Shown here in pieces: positions 24,667-33,765 of a DNA stretch of 45,567 bases. The stretch comes from Oscillatoriales cyanobacterium (lineage in GTDB: Bacteria > Cyanobacteriota > Cyanobacteriia > Cyanobacteriales > Laspinemataceae). The stretch covers positions 1 to 45,567 of the forward strand of contig JAABRM010000058.1 of assembly GCA_011390955.1 (NCBI GenBank), given 5' to 3'. Numbering within the stretch: the first letter of the stretch is position 1; each line of letters starts with the position of its first letter. The notes under the pieces are model-generated. The model was not told the DNA's origin, did no database searches, and was given only the letters and a program-made list of their open reading frames with translations. Both the position numbers and the translations under genes were made by a program.

Positions 24667-25752
24667 ATGAGCGATCGCATTTTAATTATCGGGGGCACCG
24701 GCAGAATTGGCAGTTGTGTAGCCCAGGATATTGCCCAACATACCGACGCGGAGATTACCCTGACTGGCCGAAAAGCCATTTCGACCGGGGTGGGGGATTT
24801 CTCCGTTTTAGCGTTGGATTTAGCCGATCGCGGGCAACTGGAAGAGGCGATCGCTGGCCATAATTTAGTCATTAACTGTGCGGGGCCGTTTAGCTACCGG
24901 GATCGAAGGGTATTACAAACCTGCATTGAACAGGGAGTTAATTATATAGATGTGTGCGACGATCCCCAATTTTGTCACCAAGCCTTAACCCTGAAAGAAC
25001 AGGCGATCGCGGCTGGGGTAACGGCGATCCTCAGTAGTGGCGTCTTTCCGGGAATTTCTAATAGCATGACCCGACAAGCGGTAGAACAGTTAGACGAAGC
25101 GGAAACCATTCACCTCAGTTATGTGGTCGCGGGGTCTGGGGGCGCTGGAGTCACGGTGATGCGAACCACCTTCTTAGAATTACAACATTCCTTTGACGCT
25201 TGGATTGACGGACAATGGCAGCGGGTCAAGCCGTACAGCGATCGCGAAATCGTCGAATTTCCCGCCCCTTATGGTCGGGCTGGGGTTTATTGGTTCCAAA
25301 CCATTGAGGGCGCTACCTTACCCCTGACCTTTCCGGTGAAAAATGTTGTCACCAAATTCGGGTCTGTCCCGGATTTTTATAATTACCTCACGGGGATGGT
25401 GGCCCAATTGCCGCCGAAAATCCTAGAAAATCCCCAAACTATTGAATTTTTAGCTCAAGTTAGCTATGCCATGACTCAAATTACCGATAAATTTACCGGA
25501 GTTGGTCTAGCAATGCGGGCTGAGGTGACGGGAACCAAAGCCGGTCAACGGGCAAAAGCGATCGCCACAATGGTGCATAAAAATACGGCGATCGCAGCCG
25601 GGGCAGGAACCGGCAGTATCGCCGAACTCATCTTAGCGGGAAAACTGCGACAGCCCGGAGTTTGGTTAGTCGAACAAGCCCTATCCACGGACTTATTCAC
25701 TGAAACCATGCAACGGCGGCAAATTCCCATTGGATTGATAATTGATAATTGA
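24667..25752 (+). CDS. Saccharopine-dehydrogenase-like NAD(P)-binding protein
   Basis: Protein of 361 residues with an N-terminal Rossmann fold (ILIIGGTGRIGSCVAQDIAQ, then NCAGPFSYRDRRVLQTCIEQGVNYIDVCDD), the outline of the saccharopine dehydrogenase/trans-enoyl-reductase-like family. It is not diagnostic of lysine metabolism, and this family includes enzymes of lipid pathways. Its position divergent from FAAL suggests a role in the same pathway, for example reduction of an unsaturated or keto intermediate; this is inference. The last codons (IGLIIDN) and the stop are formed by the AATTGAT tandem array, so the natural C-terminus may have been overwritten. Confidence 0.72.
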   Translation: MSDRILIIGGTGRIGSCVAQDIAQHTDAEITLTGRKAISTGVGDFSVLALDLADRGQLEEAIAGHNLVINCAGPFSYRDRRVLQTCIEQGVNYIDVCDDPQFCHQALTLKEQAIAAGVTAILSSGVFPGISNSMTRQAVEQLDEAETIHLSYVVAGSGGAGVTVMRTTFLELQHSFDAWIDGQWQRVKPYSDREIVEFPAPYGRAGVYWFQTIEGATLPLTFPVKNVVTKFGSVPDFYNYLTGMVAQLPPKILENPQTIEFLAQVSYAMTQITDKFTGVGLAMRAEVTGTKAGQRAKAIATMVHKNTAIAAGAGTGSIAELILAGKLRQPGVWLVEQALSTDLFTETMQRRQIPIGLIIDN

Positions 25753-25905
25753 TAATTGATAATTGATAATTGATAATTGATAATTGATAATTGATAATTG
25801 ATAATTGATAATCGATCATGGTATTTAATTGTCAATTGTCAATTATCAATTGTTAATTTTTATTTAATTGTCAATTATCAATTATCAATTGTTAATTGTT
25901 CTCCC
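25733..25905. repeat. AATTGAT tandem array at the 3' end of the saccharopine-like gene
   Basis: The 7-mer AATTGAT runs from about 25735 to 25810, including the last codons and stop of the gene. After an interruption (ATCGATCATGG) come inverted-sense copies (CAATTGTCAATTATCAATTG) to about 25900. The two orientations can pair and form a long stem between the convergent genes. Confidence 0.85.
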
Positions 25906-25926
25906 CCGCTCCCCTATCAATTAAAT

Positions 25927-27303
25927 TTAACCCGTGGTAATTTTTTCTCCGCGAATGGATAAATCTAATAACTCAATTGGATGATAAAGGGGCATAGTTT
26001 TCCCCTGTAACTCCAAATGTTTCTTAATTTGTAAAGAACAACCCGGATTAGGTGAAGCAATTAATTTAGCCCCAGTGTTCACCAAATTCTCAGCTTTTTG
26101 CTGTCCCAATTCGTCGGCAACTTCCGGCTGTAACATATTATAAACTCCCGCACTACCACAACATAAGGCAGCATCGATCGGTTCGCGCAATGTCACCCCC
26201 GGAATTTTTTTAAGCAGTTGACGCGGTTGCACCGATATTTTCTGTCCGTGTAATAAATGACAAGCATCTTGATAAACGATGGGTAATTCCCCATCAGTCA
26301 AGGGAGACAGTTTGCTAGTTAAGCCTACTTCCACGAGAAATTCTTGCACATCTCGGACTTGGTTAGAAAACTGTTTCGCCTTTTCCCGATAGTCTGGATC
26401 GTCTTGTAAAATATGACCATATTCTTTCAAAGTATGGCCACAACCTGCCGCATTAATAATGATAAAATCGACGTTAGTATCGGCAAAACTATCAATCATT
26501 TGACGGGCGATCGCCTGGGCTTGATTTTCTTGTCCTTGGTGCGCGGGTAAAGCCGCACAGCAGCCTTGAGATTTAGGAATCACCACCTCACAACCATTCG
26601 CCGTTAACACTCGCGCTGTAGCTTCATTTACTGGAGAGAAAAAGAGCCGTTGTACGCAGCCCAAAATCATCCCCACCCGATAGCGTTTTTCCCCTTTTGC
26701 CGGAATTAATTCTGGCAATTCTTGGGTTAAAGACTTGAGATTTACTTCTGGTAAAATAGACTCCATTGCCGCCAATTGGGGCGAGATTTTTTTCATAATC
26801 CCGCTAGACCTGACCAGCTTTTGACCCCCAAACTTTTGATATAGATAAAGGGGAAATAATAAGGGTTTTAGGCGGTTAGGATAAGGAAATAGATTAAAAA
26901 TCAGATTCCGCAACAATTTATCCGGCAGCGATCGCGCGACATTTCGTTCCACCTGGGGACGAGTTGCCGCAATTAAATCACCGTATTGTACCCCAGAAGG
27001 ACAAGTGCTGACACAGGCTAAACAGCCCAAACAACTATCAAAATGTTGAGAAGTAATCGGATTTAATTCCGCTTCTCCTTGATTAATCGCATCCATCAGA
27101 TAAATGCGACCACGGGGCGAGTCCATTTCTTTGCCCAACACCCGATAACTGGGACAAGTAGATAAACAAAATCCACAATGAACGCAAGTATCAATTAAAC
27201 TCGGATCCGGCGGATGTTTCGCATCAAATCCGTTTTTTTGACTTACTTTATTTTCGGCATTTTCGGCATTTTCGGCGATCGTTCTATTTTCTGATGTTTG
27301 CAT
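25927..27303 (-). CDS. glcF: Glycolate dehydrogenase iron-sulfur subunit GlcF
   Basis: Protein of 458 residues with two ferredoxin-type 4Fe-4S clusters: Cys40, 43, 46 and 50 in CVHCGFCLSTCP, and Cys91, 94, 97 and 101 in CLGCLACVSTCP. Two CCG-type domains follow (GCCAALPAHQG, NAAGCGHTLKEYG, DACHLLHGQ, CCGSAG). It passes electrons from glycolate oxidation in the photorespiratory pathway. GlcE is encoded just upstream on the same strand; GlcD is not in the window. A TTGTTGG array lies immediately before the ATG, with no clear ribosome binding site. Residues 10-19 (ENAENAEN) come from a 9-bp tandem repeat. Confidence 0.92.
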   Translation of the reverse strand: MQTSENRTIAENAENAENKVSQKNGFDAKHPPDPSLIDTCVHCGFCLSTCPSYRVLGKEMDSPRGRIYLMDAINQGEAELNPITSQHFDSCLGCLACVSTCPSGVQYGDLIAATRPQVERNVARSLPDKLLRNLIFNLFPYPNRLKPLLFPLYLYQKFGGQKLVRSSGIMKKISPQLAAMESILPEVNLKSLTQELPELIPAKGEKRYRVGMILGCVQRLFFSPVNEATARVLTANGCEVVIPKSQGCCAALPAHQGQENQAQAIARQMIDSFADTNVDFIIINAAGCGHTLKEYGHILQDDPDYREKAKQFSNQVRDVQEFLVEVGLTSKLSPLTDGELPIVYQDACHLLHGQKISVQPRQLLKKIPGVTLREPIDAALCCGSAGVYNMLQPEVADELGQQKAENLVNTGAKLIASPNPGCSLQIKKHLELQGKTMPLYHPIELLDLSIRGEKITTG

Positions 27304-27424
27304 ATTTTATTTGTTGGTTGTTGGTTGTTTTTGGTTGTTGGTTGATGGTTGGTGGTTGTTTGTTGTTGGGTAGGGATTCTATGGTTGGTGGTTGACAATT
27401 ATCAATTATCAATTATCAATTGAT
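27304..27424. repeat. STRR cluster between glcE and glcF
   Basis: A TTGTTGG-type array covers about 27310-27366, then the TAGGGATTCTATGGTTGG junction, then an AATTATC array at 27398-27424. The last array runs into the glcE 3' end and supplies its final codons and stop. The same composite (7-mer array plus TAGGGATTCT) is at 18240-18310. Confidence 0.85.
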
Positions 27425-28702
27425 AAATCGATTTGGACTAAAAATATTCTGCGGGTCGAACTGATGTTTAATCCCTTGCATCAGTGGGAGAGCATTCCCA
27501 GAATATCCCCAAATATCAATTTTTTGTTTCAATTCTTGGGAAGCCGCTAAAATTGTCAAAAATCCGGCATTGTTTTCACAAATTTTTCTCAAATTTAATA
27601 ATCCAGATTTAGCAGCAGATTCCTCCGATAACCGTAAACGACCTAAGCCGCTATTGGCATGAATTACCCCCAACCCTTGAACTTTTTCGAGAGTGGCTAC
27701 CGCTGCCGTCGGTCTTACTCCTATTTTGCATAACAATGACTCATTTGATTCATTTTCTTCAATGATTGTTTTTAATCGTTGCCATAAAGTAGCTTCCGAG
27801 TCGTTGCTATAGGAAATTCCTTTTAAGCCTAATTTTTCTCCTACGGCTAATAATCGTTCAGATTGTTCGGCGACACTTTCTGGGACATTAGAAAATTTGG
27901 CCAATAATCCCATACCTCTACCTATATCTAAGGTTTCGACAATTGAGGCGGAAAGAATATCTAAGGCAACGGGGGTTAAAGCGGAAGAACGCACCGTTTG
28001 ACTGGCTTGATTAATGGCAGCAGAGTCACCAGTTAATAAAACGGTTTGGGACGCGGCTTGCAGGGGATAGAGGCGAAATGTCACTTGGGAAATAATCCCT
28101 AATGTGCCGAAGGATCCGGTTAATAATTTCATCAAATCATATCCGGCTACATTTTTGACGACTCTTCCCCCTGCTTTGGCAAGCTGACCATCAGCCCGGA
28201 CAAAAGAAATACCGAGTAATTGGTCGCGCACGCTGTTATAACGCTGTCGCAGGGATCCGGTGTCAGCCGTAGCCACAATACCCCCAATAGTGGCGCGATC
28301 GCTGTAACTGGGATCGAGGGCGAGAAATTGCCCCGTAGCCGCTAAAATTTTTTGCAGTTCGGCATATTTCATCCCTGCTTGTACCGTCACCGTTAAGTCC
28401 CCACTGGCATGATCGATTAGTTGATTCATCCGTGCGGTACTAACTACTATATTGATATCTTTGGGAATACCGCCCCAATGCAGTTTGCTGCCGGAACCAC
28501 AGGGCAGGATCCGCCATTGGTTTTGTCTGGCAAGGCTGACAACCGCCCCCAGTTGTTCTGGGGTTTGGGGATAGACAATGCAGCTTGGTGGCGGATCCAG
28601 GAATAATTTTTCTGGTTGCCAAGGGCTGACAGCCCCTACACCGGCAATGTTTTCCAGTTGTTGAGTCAGTTCTTGAGTAAGTTGTTGAGCGATCGCATTC
28701 AT
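27416..28702 (-). CDS. glcE: Glycolate dehydrogenase FAD-binding subunit GlcE
   Basis: FAD-binding protein of about 428 residues of the FAD_binding_4 family. It shows VVSLARQNQWRILPCGSGSKLHWGG, then LALDPSYSDRATIGGIVATADTGSLRQRYN, VRADGQLAKAGGRVVKNVAGYD and GSFGTLGIISQVTF. It works with GlcD and GlcF in glycolate oxidation. The frame opens at TTG 28714; I use the ATG at 28702 (MNAIAQQLTQEL). It lies about 110 bp upstream of glcF, from which it is separated by tandem repeats. Confidence 0.9.
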   Translation of the reverse strand: MNAIAQQLTQELTQQLENIAGVGAVSPWQPEKLFLDPPPSCIVYPQTPEQLGAVVSLARQNQWRILPCGSGSKLHWGGIPKDINIVVSTARMNQLIDHASGDLTVTVQAGMKYAELQKILAATGQFLALDPSYSDRATIGGIVATADTGSLRQRYNSVRDQLLGISFVRADGQLAKAGGRVVKNVAGYDLMKLLTGSFGTLGIISQVTFRLYPLQAASQTVLLTGDSAAINQASQTVRSSALTPVALDILSASIVETLDIGRGMGLLAKFSNVPESVAEQSERLLAVGEKLGLKGISYSNDSEATLWQRLKTIIEENESNESLLCKIGVRPTAAVATLEKVQGLGVIHANSGLGRLRLSEESAAKSGLLNLRKICENNAGFLTILAASQELKQKIDIWGYSGNALPLMQGIKHQFDPQNIFSPNRFIN

Positions 28703-28861
28703 CTGATTTATCAATTTGTGGTAAGTTAACGATTCAATATTTTTTGGGGGCGGTCAAGGGGGGGTGAAATCATTTTAAGTCTAATTCAGGGAATATTGGG
28801 GCATAAAAATCCCTTACACTGCGTACACCCGGAGGTATGAAAAATTTTTATCGGAGTGGCA

Positions 28862-29485
28862 ATGCCCGGAAAATTTATTGTCTTAGAAGGGGTGGAAGGC
28901 AGCGGCAAAACCACCCAACTGCAACGGTTACAGCAATGGTTATCCCCAAAATGGCCCAAAGAAGTGGTCATCACTCGCGAACCCGGAGGGACTCAACTCG
29001 GTGGGGAACTGCGGCAAATTTTATTAGCCCACCGGGACGGGGAACCAATGCAAGAGAGGGCTGAATTATTATTGTATGCCGCAGACCGCGCCCAGCACGT
29101 CGAAGGCTGGATTAAACCGCAATTAGCAGCCGGGGCAATGGTGTTGTGCGATCGCTACACCGACTCTACTGTGGCTTATCAAGGCTATGGACGAGGCTTA
29201 TCATTAGAATTAATTTCACAAATTAATCAATTAGCGACCAACGGACTGACCAGCGACCTGACGATCTGGCTAGATATTGATGTAGAAATTGGTTTAGCCA
29301 GAGCCAAACAGCGCGGTAAACCTGACCGTTTTGAGCAAGCAAATATTGAATTTCATCGCCGGATTCAAATGGGCTATCAAGCCTTAGCTAAAGCGAACCG
29401 AGAGCGGATTGTGCGAGTAGATGCATCCCTGCCTGTGGAGCAAGTGAGTCAGAAAATTCAAGAAATAGTCAGAAAGGTTTTGTGA
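28862..29485 (+). CDS. tmk: Thymidylate kinase
   Basis: Phosphorylates dTMP to dTDP for DNA synthesis. The 207-residue protein has the P-loop LEGVEGSGKTTQ near residue 8, TREPGGTQLGGELRQ, the DR motif in VLCDRYTDSTVAYQGYGRG, and the LID-like LARAKQRGKPDRFEQ. The frame can start with GTG at 28856, but ATG 28862 has GGAG 5 bp upstream and is preferred. It stands alone, divergent from glcE. Confidence 0.95.
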   Translation: MPGKFIVLEGVEGSGKTTQLQRLQQWLSPKWPKEVVITREPGGTQLGGELRQILLAHRDGEPMQERAELLLYAADRAQHVEGWIKPQLAAGAMVLCDRYTDSTVAYQGYGRGLSLELISQINQLATNGLTSDLTIWLDIDVEIGLARAKQRGKPDRFEQANIEFHRRIQMGYQALAKANRERIVRVDASLPVEQVSQKIQEIVRKVL

Positions 29486-29582
29486 TAAATTGCCAACGAC
29501 TAAAGACCGGTCTATAACTCAACAAATAGTTGAAATCACGAAAGCACTTAGGGCAAATAATTCCAACCGGCGATCGGTGTTT

Positions 29583-29948
29583 TTAGCTTTTGTATTCCAG
29601 GGCAGCCCTGGAATCAGCCGCTAAAAACCGATCTAGCTGATTAATCCACAGTGGCAAATCTTTAGTCACAATTTCCCAAACAATATCTAAATTAATATCA
29701 AAATCGGTTTGATTGAGATAAGTTCTGATATTGACAATTTTTGACCAGGGAATCCCGGACAACTCTTGTTGGCTTTCTGGGGAAATATTTGCCGCTGCTT
29801 CGACGATAATGTCCAAACATTCTACCAAAGAAATCGCCAAAACTTGATTAATTTGTAAATCTTGTTTTTGCCGATTTCGGGCTAAGAATACGGCCTCTTT
29901 TGCCGCATCTAACATATGAGATAATCCGACGGGTTCATCAATAAACAT
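29583..29948 (-). CDS. DUF86/HepT-like HEPN protein with degenerate motif
   Basis: Protein of 121 residues with the DUF86 outline: HMLDAAKEAVFLARNR, LAISLVECLDIIVEAAANI and IPWSKIVNIRTYL followed by FDINLDIVWEIVTKDLP. HepT toxins carry RxxxxHxY directly before this FDINLDIVW segment. Here the stretch reads RTYLNQTD, so the catalytic histidine and tyrosine are absent. No MNT-type nucleotidyltransferase antitoxin gene is adjacent. It may be an inactivated toxin relic or a HEPN protein with another role. Confidence 0.75.
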   Translation of the reverse strand: MFIDEPVGLSHMLDAAKEAVFLARNRQKQDLQINQVLAISLVECLDIIVEAAANISPESQQELSGIPWSKIVNIRTYLNQTDFDINLDIVWEIVTKDLPLWINQLDRFLAADSRAALEYKS

Positions 29949-30288
29949 CTCAGTTTTCTAATGAATAGATCAGAATGTATTAGCATTTTACCATATTTTA
30001 CCATATTTGGGCTTATTTTGCCTTGAAGCGATCCAGTTGTTGGCTAACTTTTCAGCCCGGATCGAAATTTCTCAAACCCTGATTTTTTCAATCTCCCCTG
30101 ACCGATCGGGTTTGACTATCGTTAACCAGATACGCTTAAAGTTAGGTTGCTCAATTTAAGTATTTATATTGTAGGGTGGGCATGCATTCCAGCATCATAT
30201 ACGATAGGGCGGGTAAAATTTTTTGCCCACCCTACGAATGTTAGGGTCTGTTGGATGAATTTTTGTAAATGTTATTAAGTTGCCCTAT
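29949..30288. repeat. Gene-free gap with a GTAGGGTGGGCA palindrome
   Basis: The notable element is at 30171-30235: GTAGGGTGGGCA (30171-30182) and its exact inverse TGCCCACCCTAC (30224-30235), a common cyanobacterial palindrome. A half copy (AGGGTGGGCAT) is at about 37921. The rest of the gap shows a direct repeat ATTTTACCAT near 29985-30000 and nothing else I can support. Confidence 0.65.
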
Positions 30289-31395
30289 TTAAGTTTCTCC
30301 ATTTGTGGAGTAACGGACTCGATCCCAACAATTCCAACAGGGAGTCAACCAACCTCGTAAGAAATAATAACTAGAGGTAAAAAATTCATCCACCACCTGA
30401 CTACTGCGTAATACACTATAATCTCTAGGAATTAAATCGACTAGATCCGGATATTCTTTTCGTTGTTGACATAATTTGTTAGATAAATTCCAAGCGCTGG
30501 GAATCACCGTAATCGTTCGGTTTTGCCTCCCTTCTCTGGCATTCAAAGCTTTTTCTAAAGTCAATTTGACTCGTCCGACATCGATAGGAGAAGCGATAAT
30601 AATTATCTGATAATTACTGAGATTTCGGCTATCAATATATTCAGTAATAGCTGCACTGGTTCGGTTGACGTTGAATGTGTTGGCTTCAGGTATTTGGTTG
30701 AGATCAAATATACCCAGTCGGGGAATTCCCAAAGTGATTAATTGATCTCTAATTAGTTCAAAGTCTGAAGGGATTCTTTCGGTTTCTGATGTCGGTTTTT
30801 TTCGCGATGCGATGATCACCCGATCCTCTAAGAGAATATCACCAGAGTTTCTTTGGTATTCTTGGGCAGTTTGAAGCAGGCGATCGCTCATCTCAAAAAT
30901 TTGCTCCTCTGGTCGATAAGGGCCTCCCGGTTGAGTCACTGCATTCGCTAACAATACAATCAATTTACTTTGATTAGGACGTGCGGTATAATCAGGATTA
31001 TTGGGGCAAATTTCTGAGTGATCCAGATTGGAGCGAATAATCGCATATTCTAACCTGTCAGAAATCCAGGGAACGCTGGCAAAAAGCAAAATCATCAGCA
31101 CTGAGAACACTACATTTTTAACTTTTTTGGGAATAGTTTTTTCTTTAAGTTGCGTCGAACCAATCAGTAAAAAAACAATACATAAGCCAATAGGTTTTAA
31201 AGGGAATGAAATTACATTCCAAATACTTGAAATTGAGCGATCGTCTGGGAACGCAATCCCCATGATAATCAAAACCAATAGCAAAATTGGGATCAACCAC
31301 TTGACATTGATTTGTGGAACCAATTGCAGCAGTACATAACAAATAAAGTAACCAAGTAAAAGCCAAATTACCAGCCGAGTTACCAGTTCAAACAT
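30289..31395 (-). CDS. YdcF/DUF218-like membrane protein
   Basis: Protein of 368 residues. The N-terminal 115 residues contain three to four hydrophobic segments (VIWLLLGYFICYVLL, WLIPILLLVLIIMGIAF, PIGLCIVFLLIGS, VVFSVLMILLFASV). A soluble domain follows with LIVLLANAVTQPGGPYRPEEQIFEMSDRLL, DRVIIASRKKP, and later IIIASPIDVGRVKLTLEKAL, matching the DUF218/ElyC-SanA outline. Family members act in envelope biogenesis in other bacteria; the precise role here is unknown. It is transcribed alone. Confidence 0.7.
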   Translation of the reverse strand: MFELVTRLVIWLLLGYFICYVLLQLVPQINVKWLIPILLLVLIIMGIAFPDDRSISSIWNVISFPLKPIGLCIVFLLIGSTQLKEKTIPKKVKNVVFSVLMILLFASVPWISDRLEYAIIRSNLDHSEICPNNPDYTARPNQSKLIVLLANAVTQPGGPYRPEEQIFEMSDRLLQTAQEYQRNSGDILLEDRVIIASRKKPTSETERIPSDFELIRDQLITLGIPRLGIFDLNQIPEANTFNVNRTSAAITEYIDSRNLSNYQIIIIASPIDVGRVKLTLEKALNAREGRQNRTITVIPSAWNLSNKLCQQRKEYPDLVDLIPRDYSVLRSSQVVDEFFTSSYYFLRGWLTPCWNCWDRVRYSTNGET

Positions 31396-31809
31396 TCTAT
31401 TAAGTCCTTAGCGGATAGTTTTTGATAAAAATCTTTATAAAAATATGTAATTCTTAAGAAACCATAAAAGAAATTTAAAGTATAATAGATATCAAAAGGA
31501 TTTAATCCGGCGATAGAAGCTTGAGCCATGATATCCCCATGAGATGCCTCTGAGATGGTGGGAGCCTTTGTGTTGTTTAGTCAGACAAGACTGGAGATTC
31601 ATCAGCTATCCAGATCGGGCTTTTATCCTCTCCGAAAACAACATCAGCTTTTATAGAACCCAATTGAGAATTACCACATCTTCACTAAACAGTCGTCAGA
31701 GAAATTGTTATAAGCGATTCGCTTGTTTTTTATGGACTGTCACCCACCGCGAAGGGGGGGCAGGCTTAATTGAACCTAAAAATGCATCACACTTACTCAT
31801 CGAGGAGAA
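31396..31809. other. Gap between YdcF-like and pentapeptide genes
   Basis: An AT-rich first part (31400-31500) is likely to hold the divergent promoters. A plus-strand frame of 89 codons (31544-31813) overlaps the pentapeptide gene's ATG by 4 bp but has unusual composition and no recognisable domain, so I do not call it. GAGGAGAA just before 31810 is a good ribosome site for the pentapeptide gene. Confidence 0.4.
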
Positions 31810-32688
31810 ATGAACGTTAATCATTTGCTAAGACTTTACGAACAAGGACTCAGAGACTTTAGTCATCTCCATCTCGAAGGAGCCAACTTAAGCCATGTCT
31901 CTTTAATCCAGGTTAACTTAACTGGCTCTCATCTAACCGGAGCGGATCTTTCTCGCTCTTTCCTCACTAAGTCTAATCTTACTCAGGCGTGCTTAACTCA
32001 AGCAAATTTAAGTTTTATTAAAATGAATGACGGTCAATTGATCGACGCCGATTTGACCAAAGCTAATCTTAGTGGGGCTTTACTGATCAAAAGCCTGGTG
32101 ATGGGGGCGCAACTCAGTGGAGCCAATTTAACTGGGGCTAATCTGAGTGGGGCGCAATTACGCAATGCGAACCTTTGTAGCGCCAATCTCCAAGGGGCTA
32201 ACCTGCGCGGGGCCGACCTGCGCGGCGCCGACCTGCGTTGGGCTAATCTGTATTGTGCCCGCTTAAGCGGAGCCAAACTTGAAGGGGCGCTGCTTAGTGG
32301 GGTTAATCTCAGTGGCGCCTATTTAAATGGCGTGAATCTTCAAGAAATGGAATTAAATGGCGTTAATTTGATGAACGCCAAACTGAGTGCGGCAAATCTA
32401 CAAGGGGCAAAATTAGTCGCGACGAATTTACGAGACGCTAAACTCAGAGGGGCGAATTTCACTGGTGCGAACCTAAGCGGATCCGATTTGACGGGTGCGG
32501 AAATGAATCAAGCGAATTTATCTAAAACTAATTTTACGAGAGCTTGCTTGAGTCAGGTCAACTTGACCGATGCCAATGCGATCGATGCCATCATTGATGA
32601 AACTGAGATTAATCGCTCGATTCTCGCGGATACGATTAAAAAGCGCTTGTCTTCGATCCACGCGGAAATAAGAGCGATCGGCACCTGA
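31810..32688 (+). CDS. Pentapeptide repeat protein
   Basis: Protein of 292 residues built almost entirely of A(D/N)LXX-type pentapeptides from about residue 20 to 265 (for example ANLSGAQLRNANLCSANLQG). It is expected to fold as a right-handed quadrilateral beta-helix. There is no signal peptide or membrane segment, so it is probably cytosolic. Function is not predictable: DNA mimicry as in Qnr/MfpA, protein scaffolding and others are known. A strong GAGGAGAA ribosome site supports the start. Confidence 0.88.
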   Translation: MNVNHLLRLYEQGLRDFSHLHLEGANLSHVSLIQVNLTGSHLTGADLSRSFLTKSNLTQACLTQANLSFIKMNDGQLIDADLTKANLSGALLIKSLVMGAQLSGANLTGANLSGAQLRNANLCSANLQGANLRGADLRGADLRWANLYCARLSGAKLEGALLSGVNLSGAYLNGVNLQEMELNGVNLMNAKLSAANLQGAKLVATNLRDAKLRGANFTGANLSGSDLTGAEMNQANLSKTNFTRACLSQVNLTDANAIDAIIDETEINRSILADTIKKRLSSIHAEIRAIGT

Positions 32689-32782
32689 CGGTTATTTGTT
32701 CTCTGTTACTTGTTATTTGTTAAGTTAGGCAAACGAATAACGAACAACGAATAACTAATAACGAACAACGAACAACGAATAA

Positions 32783-33430
32783 CTATTTCGATCGCCGATT
32801 TTTAGACTGAGGCGGTAAAAAATCTGTATAGGGTTGGTAGAAACTGTAGGGGGGCGAAAAGTGGCTGGGATCGAATGCCTGCGATCGATAGGGATAACGG
32901 CGGCCCGGCTGCATCAACAAAGCGATCGCGCCAACAACCATGATGCTGCCGCCAATGACCAAAACCAAAACCACACCGGCGATCGCCCACAACAGGTTAG
33001 TTTGAAACATCGCCGCTTGTTCATAGCGATCTAAGCGGGGGTTTCTCTGGTCTAACCTTAAACTTTCCATCGCCCGTTGTTGCTCCTGCAACTGCATCGT
33101 CAGTCGTTCCGTTTGAATTTTTTGCTCCTCCAAACTGCTTCTGAGTTGTTCGATTAACAGACGTTGTTGCTCCAGATTCTTTTTCAGTTCGTCCGTACTG
33201 GCTTGTTGTAGCACTAATTGATTATTCCATCGATCCAAATTATTTGGGGATCCCGGTGGCGGAGGTACGGGTACAAGTGGCAGTGACTCTCCCGCACCTG
33301 GTGGAGAACCTGAATTTGATCCCAACCCCGCCAAAGACCCAAAGCCAAAATTAAAACATCCTTTAAATAATAAGAGAGCTAAAACCCCTGTAACGGCACA
33401 GCCCCCTAAAAATGCCGTAGTATTTTTCAT
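32783..33430 (-). CDS. Membrane protein with coiled coil, unknown function
   Basis: I do not recognise a family. The 215-residue protein starts with a hydrophobic stretch (FLGGCAVTGVLALLLFKGC), then a Gly/Pro/Ser-rich linker. Coiled coil follows at about 75-125 (LVLQQASTDELKKNLEQQRL, LIEQLRSSLEEQKIQTE), and a second membrane segment at about 147-175 (LLWAIAGVVLVLVIGGSIMV). The tail is Tyr/Pro-rich. The coiled coil probably sits on the opposite side of the membrane from both ends. Confidence 0.65.
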   Translation of the reverse strand: MKNTTAFLGGCAVTGVLALLLFKGCFNFGFGSLAGLGSNSGSPPGAGESLPLVPVPPPPGSPNNLDRWNNQLVLQQASTDELKKNLEQQRLLIEQLRSSLEEQKIQTERLTMQLQEQQRAMESLRLDQRNPRLDRYEQAAMFQTNLLWAIAGVVLVLVIGGSIMVVGAIALLMQPGRRYPYRSQAFDPSHFSPPYSFYQPYTDFLPPQSKNRRSK

Positions 33431-33621
33431 GGATCCCCTTTCTGTGGTACTACGGCGAAATCACAAGCCATGAACACTGGATATCTCAACTTGCAACGCC
33501 CTTGCTTGAACATACTAACCGAAACCAAGAAGATCAATACTGGCACAGATCCTCATTTATGCAACATTTATGCAACATCTTGACAAAAATATTCAGAGGT
33601 GAGAAGATTTTCTCGATTATC

Positions 33622-33630
33622 TGCTATAAT
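33622..33630 (+). promoter_or_regulatory. Extended -10 promoter of tRNA-Leu
   Basis: TGCTATAAT is a perfect extended -10 element 11 bp before the tRNA. No good -35 is found at the usual distance, which fits an extended -10 promoter. A TTGACA at 33580-33585 is too far away (39 bp). Confidence 0.6.
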
Positions 33631-33641
33631 CAAATTTGACT

Positions 33642-33723
33642 GCGGACATGGCGGAATTGGTAGACGCGCTAGATTTAGGTTCTAGTTCAGCAATGAGTGA
33701 AGGTTCAAGTCCTTTTGTCCGCA
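33642..33723 (+). tRNA. tRNA-Leu (anticodon UAG)
   Basis: Acceptor arms GCGGACA (33642-33648) and TGTCCGC (33716-33722) pair. The D-arm contains GGAATTGGTAGACGC, the anticodon stem-loop is CTAGA-TTTAGGT-TCTAG with anticodon TAG, the variable arm is long (class II), the T-arm loop is TTCAAGT, and the discriminator is A at 33723. CCA is not encoded. An extended -10 (TGCTATAAT, 33622-33630) lies 11 bp upstream. Confidence 0.96.
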
Positions 33724-33765
33724 TTTTTATTACGAATCAACTTTCTGGCGTTAGCTTTTCAGCTA

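Noticed and set aside
31544-31813. 89-codon frame overlapping the pentapeptide gene start
   Set aside because: The composition is odd (rich in Trp, Cys and Arg), there is no recognisable domain, and the overlap with a well-supported ATG and ribosome site looks accidental.
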